Assembly (NCBI GenBank): GCA_014529385.2
Contig: CM043951.1
Coordinates: 112,700,469 to 112,764,468, forward strand
Source of the DNA: Adiantum capillus-veneris
Lineage: Eukaryota; Streptophyta; Polypodiopsida; Polypodiales; Pteridaceae
Reading direction: 5' to 3'
DNA length: 64,000 nt
Position numbers and translations under genes: made by a program. Below, piece after piece: positions 10,603 to 21,968 of the stretch. Every line of letters starts with the position of its first letter. The first letter of the stretch is position 1. The notes under the pieces were generated by a model that searched no databases, was not told the origin of the DNA, and was given only the letters and a program-made list of their open reading frames with translations.

Positions 10603-12495
10603 CTTTGACTAAGGTTTCTGTTGTAGCTCTTGCCCAATGACTTTTGGAGTAGTGGCTTTTATAGGAGGCTTCATCATCATCATCATCTGCAAATCGAGCA
10701 TGTGCATCTCTTCGAGAATACTGGTAGCATCCTACCACATTTTCATCACAATCACTCTCTTGGACATGTATTCCATGTGCCTTAAGTGACTCCCCTTCAC
10801 CCTCAAACTGTGAAGGAATAGACTCAGTGAGAGTTTTCCTCTTTCTTTTTATGATATCTATAATTTCTTCATGAAACTCGCGTTTAGCAATGCCAAGAAC
10901 CTCACCCAAGGTAAACTCAACTTTTCTATTCAAAATCCTTTCCTCCAATACCTGCTTAAAGTTTGTGGCAGCTTCAATTTCAGATTGTAGTTTGTATGCA
11001 GGGCCTTTTGCTTTAGATTTTCCTTGCTCTTTATTCTTTCTTATAGATGCCTCCTCCATAGGAATCTCAGGAGGAGGAGGCACATGTGGTGGAGCCTCAT
11101 AAGAAGGTCCTAGATCCTTTCTTCCACTAGCTCTTGTAACCCTCTTTGAAGTAGAAGGACCTGCATCTCCATTCTCACGTCTGCACTTCTCTTCCACAAT
11201 TGCTTCATTGTTATAGCATTTTGCAAGATAGGCATGCACTGATAAAGAGTCCACAGGGTCATCCCAACCTGTTGTAGGGCGTATGCAATCACCGGCTTCA
11301 TGTAATACCTGTTTATTTACCTTCCCTTTTCCGGCTGAGGCTACTGCATATGGCCACAATCTATCAACCTCCTCACAATCATCTGGAGTATACTTTAACA
11401 CTTTCTTTGGAATTATCTCTATCTTTGCCCCATAGGTAGCAGCCTCCACTGCAGAAATAACATGATTATTTGCCATATCCTCCAAGAACTTTTGCATACC
11501 TCCTTTTCCAAAGTTAGTTCCTAATGGCATACTTGTCTCCCGCAGATGGATCTTGCCATCCTTAAAAAACACAAGATCTCTTTTTAAGGCATCACTAAAG
11601 TTGTCACAATCCCTTATGCCATGGTCCGTGCCATCACACCATATCCATATGTGCACAAATCCTTCTTTGCTTTGGGATTTTTGTCCTGCAGCAGCAGGTT
11701 GTCCTTTTTCTTCAAGCCTTGTTAGCTTTAATTCATTTCTCGCATGCCCTTAACAAGCTCATCAAGCATTGAATTATTACCTTTTTGACTCACAACATTA
11801 GGCTTTGGTGGAATCTTTGACGTGCTCGGAGGAGAGGTAGTACCATTCACCACCATCTTGTCCCTACGACGTTGCCTCTTAGCAAGCAATGAGACTGCGT
11901 CTTCAACCTCTTTCCACTCAGCCTTTAGACCCTGTTCTGTATCCTTGTCTTCAAGGAGTAGCTCTAGATTTTCTTGGAGCTCATGACCTCCAGCTTGAAG
12001 GAAAAATTTGATCTTTTCACTATCCAAAGTAGCCCGCTCTGTTCCTGACAGTTGAGCGTAGCGTCGCTCAAACTCTCTCAACAGTTCGGTGATGGAAAGT
12101 CCTTCTTTTGGATTTGAAACCCATTCCAAGAAGGTCCTTTTTGTAACCCTTTCAGAGTACTCCATGAATTATTCCTCCTTTAAGGCTTATTTGAATTTCT
12201 CCCAAACTTCTCCATGCTCCTCCCTGATTCCCCTTACATGGTCTCTAATCTCGGGGACCACAAGAAGCTCAAAACTACGAATCATGTCCACGTCTGGAAC
12301 CCGTTGTAGCTCCATCTCGTTTACATAACCACGAAGAAACTTTGTGACATCTTTCCCTTCAAATTGGTCCATTTTGTTCACAATAGCTTGAAGGGCTTTG
12401 GTTGCTGACACCTCCCTTCTTTCTACAGCCTGTTGTTGTTGCATAAACATGGCGAATGCTTGAAACATTTGCATTGTTCCTTGATCAAAACACAT
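10603..12495 (-). pseudogene. E1 gag
   Basis: Starting at the ATG near 12495, a Gln-rich N-terminus (MFMQQQQAVE) leads to a gag-type helical domain (MDQFEGKDVTKFLRGYVNEME), then after a break at 12165-12187 to FLEWVSNP, LLREFERRYAQLS and a coiled, charged region. Around 11650 WIWCDGTDHGIRDC fits a degenerate C-x4-H-x4-C knuckle. The long acidic/basic tail to about 10600 connects to the protease. It would be the capsid/nucleocapsid protein of E1. Confidence 0.6.
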
Positions 12496-12602
12496 GCCTT
12501 GTTAATATTGTTGATCCATAGCTTTAATTAGTTGCAATTAAACCTTTCAAAACAAGTATTTGAACCCCCATCCCAGCTGCTTCGCGTCGGGTTAACTAGT
12601 AA

Positions 12603-13802
12603 TGTTGGAAAGTGTGCGATCTAGTTGGGAAGGTGCAAAACCTTTGGCTGTGAGAGTTCGTGATGAGAGTCAAAAACACTTTGTGAAAAAGCGTTTGTGG
12701 AGAATCACCAACCCTCTTTCTAAGGGTGACAAAAAATATAGGAGCGTTCGTGACAGCAAAGTCACAAACCCTCTTTCCTATCGTGCTTGGAAATTGCTTG
12801 TTTGCATAGTCGAGATTATGATGAGAGGATCACCAAACCACATTCAATTTCACTTAAAAAGACCATTTAAAAACACCAAAGTTTCAGCCATGAAACCTCA
12901 ATGCTCATACAAGAACAAATCTCAATCAAAACCCAAACCTCTTAGATGGTATCATGTAGCCTCCCCCCCAATTACATAGTCGTAACATCAAACAGCTGAA
13001 AGGAATACACGAACTTCCACCTTCATGGAGACCATTTTTTGAATTTACAGAGATTTAAGAGATTTGAAAGTGAATCCCACACACGATTTTGATAAGGGGA
13101 AACCCTAATTCACTCCCTCACTAGCTCAGATACAAGATTTCGAAGAGGCGGGACTGCCCTACACATAGATTGAGCAACCATGGAAGCAATTACACAGTAG
13201 AGAAAAATTGCTGGTTTTTTCTGTAAAAAGCCCTCTTCTCTCTCTTCCCCACGGCATTTTCCACTCATGTGTTAATTTTTGGGCCATTTTGCCACTTTGG
13301 ACAAAAACTAGGTCATTTTCAGTTCATTTTTGACCCAAAAAATGTCATTTTTATGCGAAAAATCCCAAACGGAGTCAAAAAAATCCCTAAATTTGTGGGA
13401 TCACTCTCATAAGCATAAAAATCATAGATAAGAATCATTTTCCATCAATATACCATTCTGGGTCACTTTCCATGCAATTCTGCAACGACGCCTACTAGCT
13501 GCTATTTTTGGCAATTTTTGCTCGCATTAGTCTTTATAGACGAGATGAGTGTGCCACCATGAAATACTTGGAAAATATACATTGTAAAACCAAATTAAGC
13601 ATCTTATAAAGTGGAAAAGCATGCAAATGCGCTACATCCAAGGCCACGACTCCCCGGATAGGTGTGTACATGATAATGACCGCAGTAGACGCTTCAACGT
13701 ATATCACATATGTACATGATTTCTTTTACTTGCATACATCGAGAAGTGTCAAGAGTGAGGTGAATGCTTTATTTCACACTATGTACGTGCCACGGCACCA
13801 CA
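12603..13802 (-). repeat. E1 5' LTR
   Basis: Direct-repeat partner of 6756-7951, TG to CA. A 3-4 base offset and point differences are visible between copies. The adjacent leader (12540-12602, minus) contains GGGTTCAAAT, which resembles a tRNA T-arm, but no standard primer-binding site. Confidence 0.85.
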
Positions 13803-14002
13803 CCGTCTTTGAAGGATGTTACAGATTCAAGGGAGTTGCAAGTTGTTCAAGCAGTGCTTGTCTCAAATATTCAAAACACCCTAACATTTGTGAAGCAACC
13901 AAGATCCTCAAATGAGCTTTTCTTGAAACATTAGCTATGTTGATGCTAGTGAACAAAGATGGGTCTTTTGAATTGATGGATCTAAACATTGCAAGAGATT
14001 CT

Positions 14003-14262
14003 AGAGTTTTGGATGTCCACATGAGGAATTTCTACTCAGCTCCACATTGCATGAGGCAGAAGAAGAGGATGGATCATTGCCATTAGAAACATGCCAAAGA
14101 TAGAAATGTAGGAGCAGTCTTATTGATGAAGTGAAAGACATTGTTTTTGAGTTCTGGACTACCGAAACAAGTCTCTCTGTGCAAAAAAGGTGTTTTTCGT
14201 AACCACGTAGGAATAAACACACTTAGATCAAACATCCAACTCATATGTTGGACATACCATAG
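14003..14262 (+). pseudogene. Copy A, exon 1, of an uncharacterised multi-domain family
   Basis: The frame reads GSLPLETCQR, DEVKDIVFEFWTTETSLS and, near the end, HPTHMLDIP. It matches copy B exon 1 (GSLSLHTCQR, KMREIVFQLWSMESCIS, HLVHLLDLPQ) along its whole length. The exon stops at AG|GTTTAG (14261/14263), exactly where copy B has CAG|GTATAT. Three internal stops show decay. The family has no name I can give with confidence; the pattern FW...T..SPN.KDV...R.G in copy B is its clearest signature here. Confidence 0.6.
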
Positions 14263-14787
14263 GTTTAGAAGATTAACCTCTCTTTTTAACACAATTCACA
14301 ACATTATTGCTAACTAACTAGTTAGTTTCTATCTATCACTATGTGTTTTGTTGAACTAACTAGGTGTTATCTAGTAATCCTTGACAAGTTTTTAGAAATC
14401 AGTAACTAGGTTCTTTCTAGTAGTTTTTGGTAGGTTTGTATTGCTTGTTGAATTTTTTTTCATTGTGACTATGTGGTTTGTTGCATTGGGTTGGTAGCTC
14501 TATGATAAGGTGGTTTGTAGCTTTGACTAGGTGTTTTTGAGTAGAAACTAAATGGTGATCAATAGTTCTTGAGAGGGTTTTAGTGATAGATTATTTTTTT
14601 AGCACTGCTTGGGAGGTTTCTAGCTCTTCTTGGGAAGTTTCTCCCAGTACTCTAGTGGTTTGTAGCACTGTTGTGCTTTGGTGATTGGACTACATACCTG
14701 GTTTCTAGCACTCACTAGAAGTTTTTTAGTACCCCTTGCGATGTTTTTATCACTTCACTGGCACTTAATCATTGTGTTGTTTTTTAG
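14263..14787 (+). repeat. Copy A intron filled with degenerate low-complexity repeats
   Basis: GT donor at 14263 and a TTTTTTAG acceptor at 14786. The interior is a degenerate array of short GT-rich units (TAGCACTG, GGTTTxTAG, AACTAGGT) with no fixed period. The homologous intron in copy B is also filled with short repeats, of different sequence. Confidence 0.55.
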
Positions 14788-15520
14788 GTGGAGATGTTTG
14801 AAAGGTTCAAGGATACATATCTAGACGTTCCAATTCAGCAATACAATGTTTTGAGTATCTTAAGCCATATTTTGTGCGCAAGCTGAAGGAAAGAATTACA
14901 TGTTGCTGCATTGTGCATGTGAAAATTACCTATTCATGGGAAGCAATAAATCACATGTGCCAGAAGTGTTTTTGCCTACAGGGAGTTGCAAGTGATTGCA
15001 CATGCTGAGTGTGTGCCCATGATTTACACACTACTTCTTGCAATGCTTTTTACCATGCATACAAGAGTAGTACATCTTTATGTGAATCCATTTTGTGCCT
15101 CAAGACCACAGATGCAGCTTTTCACAAGTACAGTTGATTAATGGGTAGCTGTGTTGATTGCAACAACAAAAAATTTCCTTGCGTCCAACAGAGCTTGTGG
15201 AGAAGGATTTACAGGTGTTCGTCAAAGTTTTTGAGGATGTCAAAATAGTGTTTGATGCTAACGACATTACTGATAGCAATAAAAAAGGAATAAAAAATAA
15301 AATAAAGGATCTTTTGCAGAAGAAACTACCTTATAGTGAGCTTCTCTATATGTTTCATACGTACCTTCAGAAGTTCATTAAACACAATTTCATTTTCGGG
15401 TGGCCTATTGAACAGTTTAAGGAGTTTCTTCAATGATTTTTGCCCGATACAACTATGTCCATCGTTGAATTTGCCAATAATTACATTTTTAAAGAGCAAG
15501 AAAGCGGCTAACACAGGCTA
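14788..15520 (+). pseudogene. Copy A, exon 2 (Cys-rich segment and start of the acidic core)
   Basis: After the acceptor come FERFKDTYLDVP, YLKPYFVRKLKERITCCC (a conserved block shared with copy B GLKPYFVCKLK), paired cysteines, LCESILCLKTTDAAFHKYS (B: LWESVLCPKPADSAFHRSK), CVDCNNKKFP, an open segment 15158-15436 (ELVEKDLQVFVKVFEDVK, FIKHNFIFGW), and finally SIVEFANNYIFKEQ (B: SIVDFARNYSFKVQ). The copy is truncated soon after this, so the remaining core and C-terminus are lost. Stops near 15010 and 15134 and frameshifts near 14850, 15170 and 15430 make it a pseudogene. Confidence 0.6.
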
Positions 15521-16689
15521 CACCAATTATGAACCAAGCTGTGGATGCGCTATAGTGCACAATATTTCCTTTTCATTGTATAGGTCCTTGGGCTCATTTA
15601 GGAGTTTCAAAGTTGTATAATTCTAGGCTAAAGAGCTCAACTTTATCCCATAGTTGAAGGATTTGAGGCCCAAAGCTACAAAAGAGCCCTATGTCTAATG
15701 AGAAGCCATTCTTGGGTGAGTTCTCCTCTTTGTAGAGTGGATGGTCATGAGGCTCATGGGCTTTCCATGCCCATGTAGCTCTTGATTTCTAATAATCAAT
15801 GACACTTTCTTTCTTATTATTCTTCTTTGTTTGATTATGTGGAGTGTGATGGTAGATCTCCTAATCCCTTTTTTGAGTTAATCTATTCTATCCACACCAT
15901 TGGCCATGGCGTGCGAGGGCTATGCCTTCCTTCTCTTCATCTCTCTCTACAAGGTGTGCGGTTAGTGTGTGTGCATACGTAGTCGCATTGAGGGGTTGTG
16001 CCGGAATGGACACACTAATGTATAGTAGGTATGTTAATTGCATGCTTGTGTAGTTGTGTGATTAAGAGTTGTGAATAGAGTGATTTATTTGAGAGGTTAA
16101 TTTCAACCACATGATTGTGTGCAAGTGATTAGTAAGTAGGAATGTGTTGTTGATTAGAGGAATCCCTTTCCATGGATTCTCTCTATGATGAGTAGAAGGA
16201 TCCCTTGAATCCTCTATGTCTATACATCCTAGGCTCGTGCTTCCATGCCCTATCCGGGTTGCCGATCCACGATTTGACAATTTTGTGCGTTGCGAGTAGG
16301 TCATCCTACAAGACCTCCCTACACAAAATGAGAGACAGTGGGAAAATTTCCTCAAAGAAGATGTTGGCTCGTTTATAATATAGTGGGTTGACTCCTGACA
16401 GAGCCAAGACTATTAGGGAATGTCCATTTGATGCCAAGACAAATGAACTTGAGAAAATTAACTAGAATCTCACACATGGAAAAGTATGAGCACAACAAGA
16501 AATTATTGCACCAAAAATGTCAGGTCCAACAACCAATCATAAGCAACCACCTTGGCAAGAATGGCCAGAGAATTCCACTAAGTGACTTTACTCCTTGAAA
16601 AAGCTAACTCCTTGTAAATCAAATTGTTCTTGTATCTAAACATGAATATACTATGAAGAAATTTGAATGTCAAGTGTTACTGTTGCTGT
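15521..16689. other. No gene recognised
   Basis: Unique-looking sequence between copy A and the minisatellite. A short plus-strand stretch near 16390 reads LTPDRAKTIRECPFD and then meets stops; I could not assign it. Nothing else in six frames looks coding. Confidence 0.6.
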
Positions 16690-16848
16690 CAACTAGAATT
16701 TGTGTTAAGTATTGGTTAAGTGGTCAAGTGGTTTAAAGTGGGTGGTGGTCAATAGTGCTTGTCAAGTAGTATAAAGTGCCTTAAAGTGTTGGTCAGGTGG
16801 TCAGAAGTGCTGGTCAAGTTGTCTTAAGTGGTTCAAAGTGTTGGTCAG
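16690..16848. repeat. Degenerate minisatellite, left part
   Basis: Tandem variants of GGTCAAGTGGTTCAAAGTGxT, unit about 20 bases with frequent indels. The same array resumes at 19364 after the Copia insertion. Confidence 0.8.
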
Positions 16849-17572
16849 TGTTAAGTATGGAGCCTGATTTACCCTTGTAATTTTCTATGGTAAAAGCGCA
16901 CATTTGTAAGGCCCCCATTATAAGGGGAAGCCATCGTGCGTGAAGGTAAATCACTCACCGAAAACCAAAATTTTCACAGTCAAAAACCAGGGGCAACTTT
17001 AGGGGCCTCGGGGGCGGAAGCCCCCTCAGACTTTGTTTTTCCCTCGCCGGAATATTCCTTTTCGCCAAAATATTATGGCTGGATGGTGGCCGGAAACTGG
17101 ATGGAAAACAACCGTCGGTTGGTCGGTGGCCGGTAGTCAATGGCCGGTGGCCGGTGGCCAAATTCAAAAGCGGAATTGTCTTCTCAAGGGCGGCCACACA
17201 TGGGCGGATTGGAGGGTCCGATTTGGACTTATCTACATAAGGGCGGCTACACATGGATGCCTCTCATGAGTGAGGACAACACTTTTGGCCTATAAAAGGA
17301 GGCCATTTCTACACACATTTCATAGTGTGAAGTTGATGCAACAAGGTCGGTGTGAGGTGGTGAGAGTGAAGCAAGGCGGGAGCTCCATTAAGGGTATAAT
17401 CCCTTTGTAAACTACTTCTTGTTTTGAAGTACTAAAGCCATTGAGTGGCTGCTTTCCCGTGGACGTAGCCCACATTGGGTGAACTACTCTATAATGTCGT
17501 GTATGTAAATCTGTCTCTCTCTATTAAGTAGTCTACTCAATTATCTATTTAGCTACGACTTATTTCCTAACA
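16849..17572 (+). repeat. C1 5' LTR
   Basis: 724 bp, TG...CA. It contains a local GC-rich repeat built from GGCCGGTGGCCGGT near 17090-17160 and a TATAAAAGG box at 17291, a plausible core promoter. Confidence 0.9.
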
Positions 17573-17574
17573 AA

Positions 17575-17586
17575 TGGTATCAGAGC
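17575..17586 (+). promoter_or_regulatory. C1 primer-binding site
   Basis: TGGTATCAGAGC two bases after the LTR, complementary to the 3' end of plant initiator Met tRNA. Confidence 0.92.
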
Positions 17587-17645
17587 AAGGTTTGCTCATA
17601 GCTAAATTATCTCAAGGAAAGGATTCCTTGAATTGAGTGGGAGTT

Positions 17646-18510
17646 ATGGCGGAGGATACTTGGTATGAAAATATCAAGGGACAAGACGAAGAAGACAATA
17701 AAGCTATCTCATGCAGATTACATCAAGAAGGTGCTAGAAAGGTTTGCAATGCAAAATGCAAAACTAGTTTCTACACCTTTGGATGATCATTTTAAACTAA
17801 CGAAGGATATGTGTCCAAAGACACAAGCGGAGATAGCCTATATGTCTAAAGTTCCATATGTTGCAGCGGTAGGTTCTCTAATGTATGCTATGGTCTGGAC
17901 AATACCAGACACTGCACGTGCAGTGGGAGTTGTGAGTAGGCTCATGGACAACCCAGGTAAAGAGCATTGGAAAGCTTTGAAGTGGATACTTAGGTATTTA
18001 AAAGGGACAACAACAAATTCTTTGTTTTTTGGAGGAACTGATATTTTTCTAGAAGGGTATGCTGATGCAGATATGGCAGGTGACAAAGATACTCAAAGGA
18101 GCACTAATGGCTATGTGTTCACGGTTGGAGGCACAACAGTAAGCTGGGCTTCAAAGCTGTAGAAAGTGGTTTCACTTTCTACCACAAAAGCAGAGTATGT
18201 AGCAATGACGGAGGCAAGCAAAGAGATTCTATGGCTTCACAGATTCTTAGAAGAGCTTGGATTCAAACAAGACAATTGTGTCTTGTACAGTGATATCCAA
18301 AGCGCTATCCATCTTGCGAAGAACTCAGCCTTTCATTCAAGGACAAAGCACATTGAGGTGAGATATCACTTCATACGCACTCTTTTGGAAGAGGGACACC
18401 TAAAGCTCGGAAAGGTGCATACAAGTGAAAATCCTGCAGACATGTTTACAAAGGTGTTCAACAAGGAGAAGTTGAGCTTTTGCTCATCTTCAATCAGCAT
18501 TCAAGGATAA
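17646..18510 (+). pseudogene. C1 gag start fused to RT end and RNase H
   Basis: A gag-like start (MAEDTWYE, 17646) is followed within 15-20 bases by LGMKISRDKTKKT, which belongs to the late RT region, in another frame: this is the deletion junction. The remainder is canonical Copia: VGSLMYAM, the segment PDTARAVGVVSR, RYLKGT, YADADMAGD (RNase H catalytic Asp), STNGYVF, SWASKL, then a TAG at 18160, and VSLSTTKAEYVAM, KHIEVRYHFIR and NPADMFTK. Both halves stay in one frame, so the TAG is a simple nonsense change of the usual Gln codon. No function is expected. Confidence 0.9.
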
Positions 18511-18552
18511 GAAGCCAGAATTGAAAGTAGTCACAGGTTTGGTTTGGAGATT

Positions 18553-18570
18553 AGTCTCCAAGTGGGAGAT
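18553..18570 (+). promoter_or_regulatory. C1 polypurine tract
   Basis: AAGTGGGAGAT lies directly before the 3' LTR at 18571, the typical Copia position. Confidence 0.75.
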
Positions 18571-19363
18571 TGTTAAGTATGGAGCCTGATTTACCCTTGT
18601 AATTTTCTATGGTAAAAGCGCACATTTGTAAGGCCCCCATTATGAGGAGAAGCCATCGTACGTGAAGGTAAATCACTCACCGAAAACCAAAATTTTCACA
18701 GACAAAAACCATGGGCAACTTTAGGGGCCTCGGGGGCGGAAGCCCCCCTAAACTTTTTTTTCCCTCGCCGGAATATTCCTTTTTGCCGGAATATTATGGC
18801 CGGACGGTGGCCAGAAAGTGGTCGGAAAACAACCGTCGGTTGGCCGGTGGCCGGTAGTCAATGGCCGGTGGCCGGTGGTCGGAAGTCAATGGCTGGTGGC
18901 CGATGGCCGAATTCAAAAGCGGACTTGTCTTCTCAAGGGCGGCCACACCTGGGCAGATTGGAGGGTCCGATTTGGACTTATCTACACAAGGGCAGCTACA
19001 CATGGCTGCCTCTCATGAGAGAGGGAAACCCTTTTGGCCTATAAAAGGATGCCACTTCTATACACATTTCATAGTGTGAAGTTGATGCAACAAGGTGAGT
19101 GTGAGGTGGTGAGAGTGAAGCAAGGCGGGAGCTCCATTAAGGGTATAATCCCTTTGTAAACTACTTCTTGTTTTGAAGTACTAAAGCCATTGAGTGGCTG
19201 CTTTCCCGTGGACGTAGCCCACATTGGGTGAACCACGTATATCGTGTGTACTCTCTCTCTCTCTCTCTCTCTCTCTACTCTATAATCTCGTGTATGTAAA
19301 TCTGTCTCTCTCCATTAAGTAATCTACTCAATTATCTATTTAGCTACATCTTATTTCCTAACA
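18571..19363 (+). repeat. C1 3' LTR
   Basis: 793 bp. It is longer than the 5' LTR because of extra GGCCGGTGG-type units (about 18800-18910) and a (CT)n tract at 19253-19275. Apart from these the two LTRs differ at scattered positions. TATAAAAGG recurs near 19041. Confidence 0.9.
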
Positions 19364-20030
19364 GTCAGGTGGTCCTAAGTGGTCCAAAGAGATGGTCAAG
19401 TGCTTCATAGTGCTTGTCAAATAGTATAAACTTCTGGTCAGGTAGTCCAAAGTGGTCCAAAGAGCTGGTCAAGTGGTTCAGGTGGTTGTTAAGTGGTTGT
19501 CAAGTAGTACAAAGTGTTGTCCAAGTGGTTCAGGGGTTTGGACAAGTGGTTCAAAGTGCTGGTGATGTGGTTCAGATGATTGTCAAGTGGTTTAAAATGT
19601 TGGCCAAGTGGTTCAGGGGGGTGGTTAAGTGGTTCAAGGGGTTTGTCAAGTGGTATAAAGTGTTTTAAAGTGTTGGTCAAAAGGTCCTAAGTGATCCAAA
19701 GATCTAGTCTTGTTTTTCAGGGGGGTGGTAAATTGTGGTTAAGTGGAACAAAGTGTTTTCCAACTGGTTCAGGGGGTTGGTCAAGTGGTTCAAAGTGTTG
19801 GTCAAGTGGTTCAGAGTGCTTTTCAAGTGGTATAAATTGATAGCCAAGTGGTTTAGGTGTGGGCAGGTCGTTCATAGTGCATGTCAATTAGTATAAAGTG
19901 CTTAAAAGTGCTGGCTCGATGGTTCTAAGTGGTCGAAAGAGATGGTCAAGTCGTACAGAGGGCTGGTAGAGTGCTCAAAAGTGCTTTTAAGCGTTTTTGG
20001 GGGCTGGTAAAGTGGTGTTCAACTGGCCAA
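19364..20030. repeat. Degenerate minisatellite, right part
   Basis: Continuation of the 16690-16848 array: repeated variants of AGTGGTTCAAAGTG, GGTCAAGTGGT and AGTATAAAGTG. The 84-aa ORF at 19414 is the array translated (KWFK..VVQ repeats), not a gene. Confidence 0.8.
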
Positions 20031-20188
20031 GTTCACTGCCTCCATTTTATTTTTATAATAAAAGTAATAGTTCACTACCTCCTTTTTATTTTATTATAAA
20101 AAAAAGTGCTAGCTACTGTTCAAAGTACTGGCCAAAGTCAAATTTACAGTGATAAATCGTACAATTTCTCCTCTGGGGGCATGTTGTT

Positions 20189-21964
20189 TTAGATTTGTTC
20201 GAATATTTCATTTGACATATCATAAACATTATGCTCACCTTCCCTCAAAAACATGGCAAACATGATGCATCGCACCAGATGGGAGTAGATTAGAGCAGTG
20301 GGCTTGCTGTCCAAAAGGACATAAGTATCATCTCGTCCATTTACCTTCTCATAGACTAGGCCCTCAACCACATACGAATTTTTCTTAATGATATTTTTCC
20401 ATTGATCCTTTTCCTTTGTTTTGCCTAGGAGCTTTGTGTTGGTGCATTTCAGGACGTAGAAGTCTGCACCTGACTCCTTTGCAGTCACTGCAAAGTTATC
20501 GCCAACCATCAAGGCATCGCTCAGGTCATTGTGGTGGCCAGCATACATGGGGACATATTCATCCTCATCCTCCATCGAAGCTTCTCCATCACTTTCTTCC
20601 CTAACTGTGGGTTGTATTTGCAAAGTATACCCACCCCTGCACATAATCTTTGTTGGCACATCTCCTCCATTGACCTTTCATGCAAGCATCGCAAAAGCAA
20701 GAGAGAAATCTGTGTCTTAGTCCGTGCATATCCATATGACTGTAGCCATTGACACAGTGCCAGGATCAAGACCCTTCTATGAGCTTGCAATCCCACTCTA
20801 TAACTCTATCAACATCATCGATCTTGACCTCCCAGAAAGCACGATCCACTTTCTTGGTTGTCTGTGGCCCCACTGATTTCAAAGAGTTGCATTGAGGAAT
20901 GCAACAACGCTTGAAGTGTTATGTAGCTCCCACTCGCCAAATTTCCACTACTCATGTGTGAGGGCTCTTTTGACCACTACACCAGCCCCGTCATGTTCAC
21001 CTTTTCCATGGCCTGAAGCAAAGAAATTGTGAGTCATTTCGACGCCTATCATATTGAAGAATTGTGCAACAAAATAGAATGGCCTCCTTGCTTTGAATTG
21101 TGATGCAGCACGATCGGACCACACCCATGTCGCTTGACACTATAGCCGTGTCTTTTTAGCCATTCATTGTGCAAAAGAAAACAGTGCTGCACAAACAAAG
21201 TGTCATGTGTCTTGTTGTCAGAGATGTAGAAGTGATTCGTCTCTTGTATAGCACCAAGTGCATTACGTAAGTATGAAATGTGAACAAAGATTGTGACCTG
21301 AGATGAATACCAATGCATTGACTAGATCTCGTTCTGTACCTTGAAGGAGTAATTTCTTGCAAAATCCACTATAGACACCACTACATCGTCAGGAAAATTG
21401 GCCAAACGCTTCTTGAACTATTCAGCTTGCCACCTATACAAGTAGTTGTGTTTGATGAAATTCCATAGTTTCCCTTAGAGCACAAAAATGATACTCATCG
21501 AACTCAGCTGTTGAACACGAGGTCTTTTTGACATTTATCTAGACCTTCTTCATCCCTTTCTTGTGTAGGAACCTTGTCAAAAAGCTTGAGATTCATTCTA
21601 GAGATGCCATCACTCTCTTCAACGGGACAGAACAAGAGCCTTTCAATCCCGCAATCAGTCATGTTTCCAAAAGACATTTGCTGCGGTGAAAAGCACTATC
21701 AGCTGGCTTTGGACACAATACAGACTCCCATAGTTCTGCCAATGATGAACAAGTTGTTTTTGATGTTGTGTGTTGCGCTATTCCACCGCTCGAGTTGTAC
21801 ACAAGACACCTACAAAAGCATGACGTTCCATGTAGCATGTATTTTCCATGACACATCTGATTTATGCCTTCCTTCAAGTAAACAAGCTGAACATGGTATT
21901 CACAACAGCAAGTGTTGCGGCCCTTCAACTTGCATACGAAGTATGGCTTCAAACCCTCAAAGCA
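20189..21964 (-). pseudogene. Copy B, exon 2: Cys-rich block, acidic core motifs and C-terminal domain
   Basis: Read from 21964 down: GLKPYFVCKLKGRNTCCC; a cysteine-rich stretch; LWESVLCPKPADSAFHRSK; CGIERLLFCPVEESDG; SIVDFARNYSFKVQ; ISDNKTHDTLFVQH; VWSDRAASQFKARRPFYFV; HNFFASGHGKGEHDGAG; LSCFCDACMKGQW; and, in the open 20659-20189 segment, DNFAVTAKESGADFYVLKC ending near TALIYSHLVRC. The spaced acids (DFA, WSD, GKGEHDG) could form a DDE/RNase H-like core, and the tail resembles a BAH-like reader, but both are inference. At least five stops or frameshifts are present. I recall similar uncharacterised proteins in mosses, ferns and some invertebrates. Confidence 0.6.
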
Positions 21965-21968
21965 TTAA

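Larger units (their letters stand above)
6756..13802 (-). mobile_element. Gypsy-type LTR retrotransposon E1, complete ends, integrase-deleted
   Basis: Two direct repeats of about 1.2 kb (6756-7951 and 12603-13802) bound the unit. Both run TG to CA on the plus strand. CCGT precedes the left end (6752-6755) and follows the right end (13803-13806), giving a 4-bp target duplication. Coding order gag, protease, RT, RNase H, integrase tail on the minus strand sets the orientation. A polypurine tract (complement of 7952-7964) abuts the 3' LTR. I do not see a canonical TGG-type primer site next to the 5' LTR at 12602. The internal region has lost the RT thumb and the integrase zinc finger and core, so E1 is non-autonomous. 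Confidence 0.85.
16849..19363 (+). mobile_element. Copia-type LTR retrotransposon C1, large internal deletion
   Basis: LTRs 16849-17572 and 18571-19363 start TGTTAAG and end CCTAACA. GTCAG occurs immediately before (16844-16848) and immediately after (19364-19368), a perfect 5-bp target duplication. The internal region is only about 1 kb: primer site, a few gag codons, then the end of RT and RNase H. Most of gag, protease, integrase and RT are gone. The copy was inserted into the flanking minisatellite. Confidence 0.92.

Noticed and set aside
12550-12602. tRNA gene remnant suggested by GGGTTCAAAT
   Set aside because: No A-box, anticodon arm or acceptor pairing could be drawn around it.
16936-17269. 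Small ORFs in both C1 LTRs (also 18794-19079)
   Set aside because: They recur only because LTRs are duplicated, frames differ between copies, and they are built from GGCCGGTGG units.
19414-19668. 84-aa ORF with KWF/VVQ repeats
   Set aside because: Product of reading through the minisatellite; no stop simply because the repeat unit lacks one in that frame.
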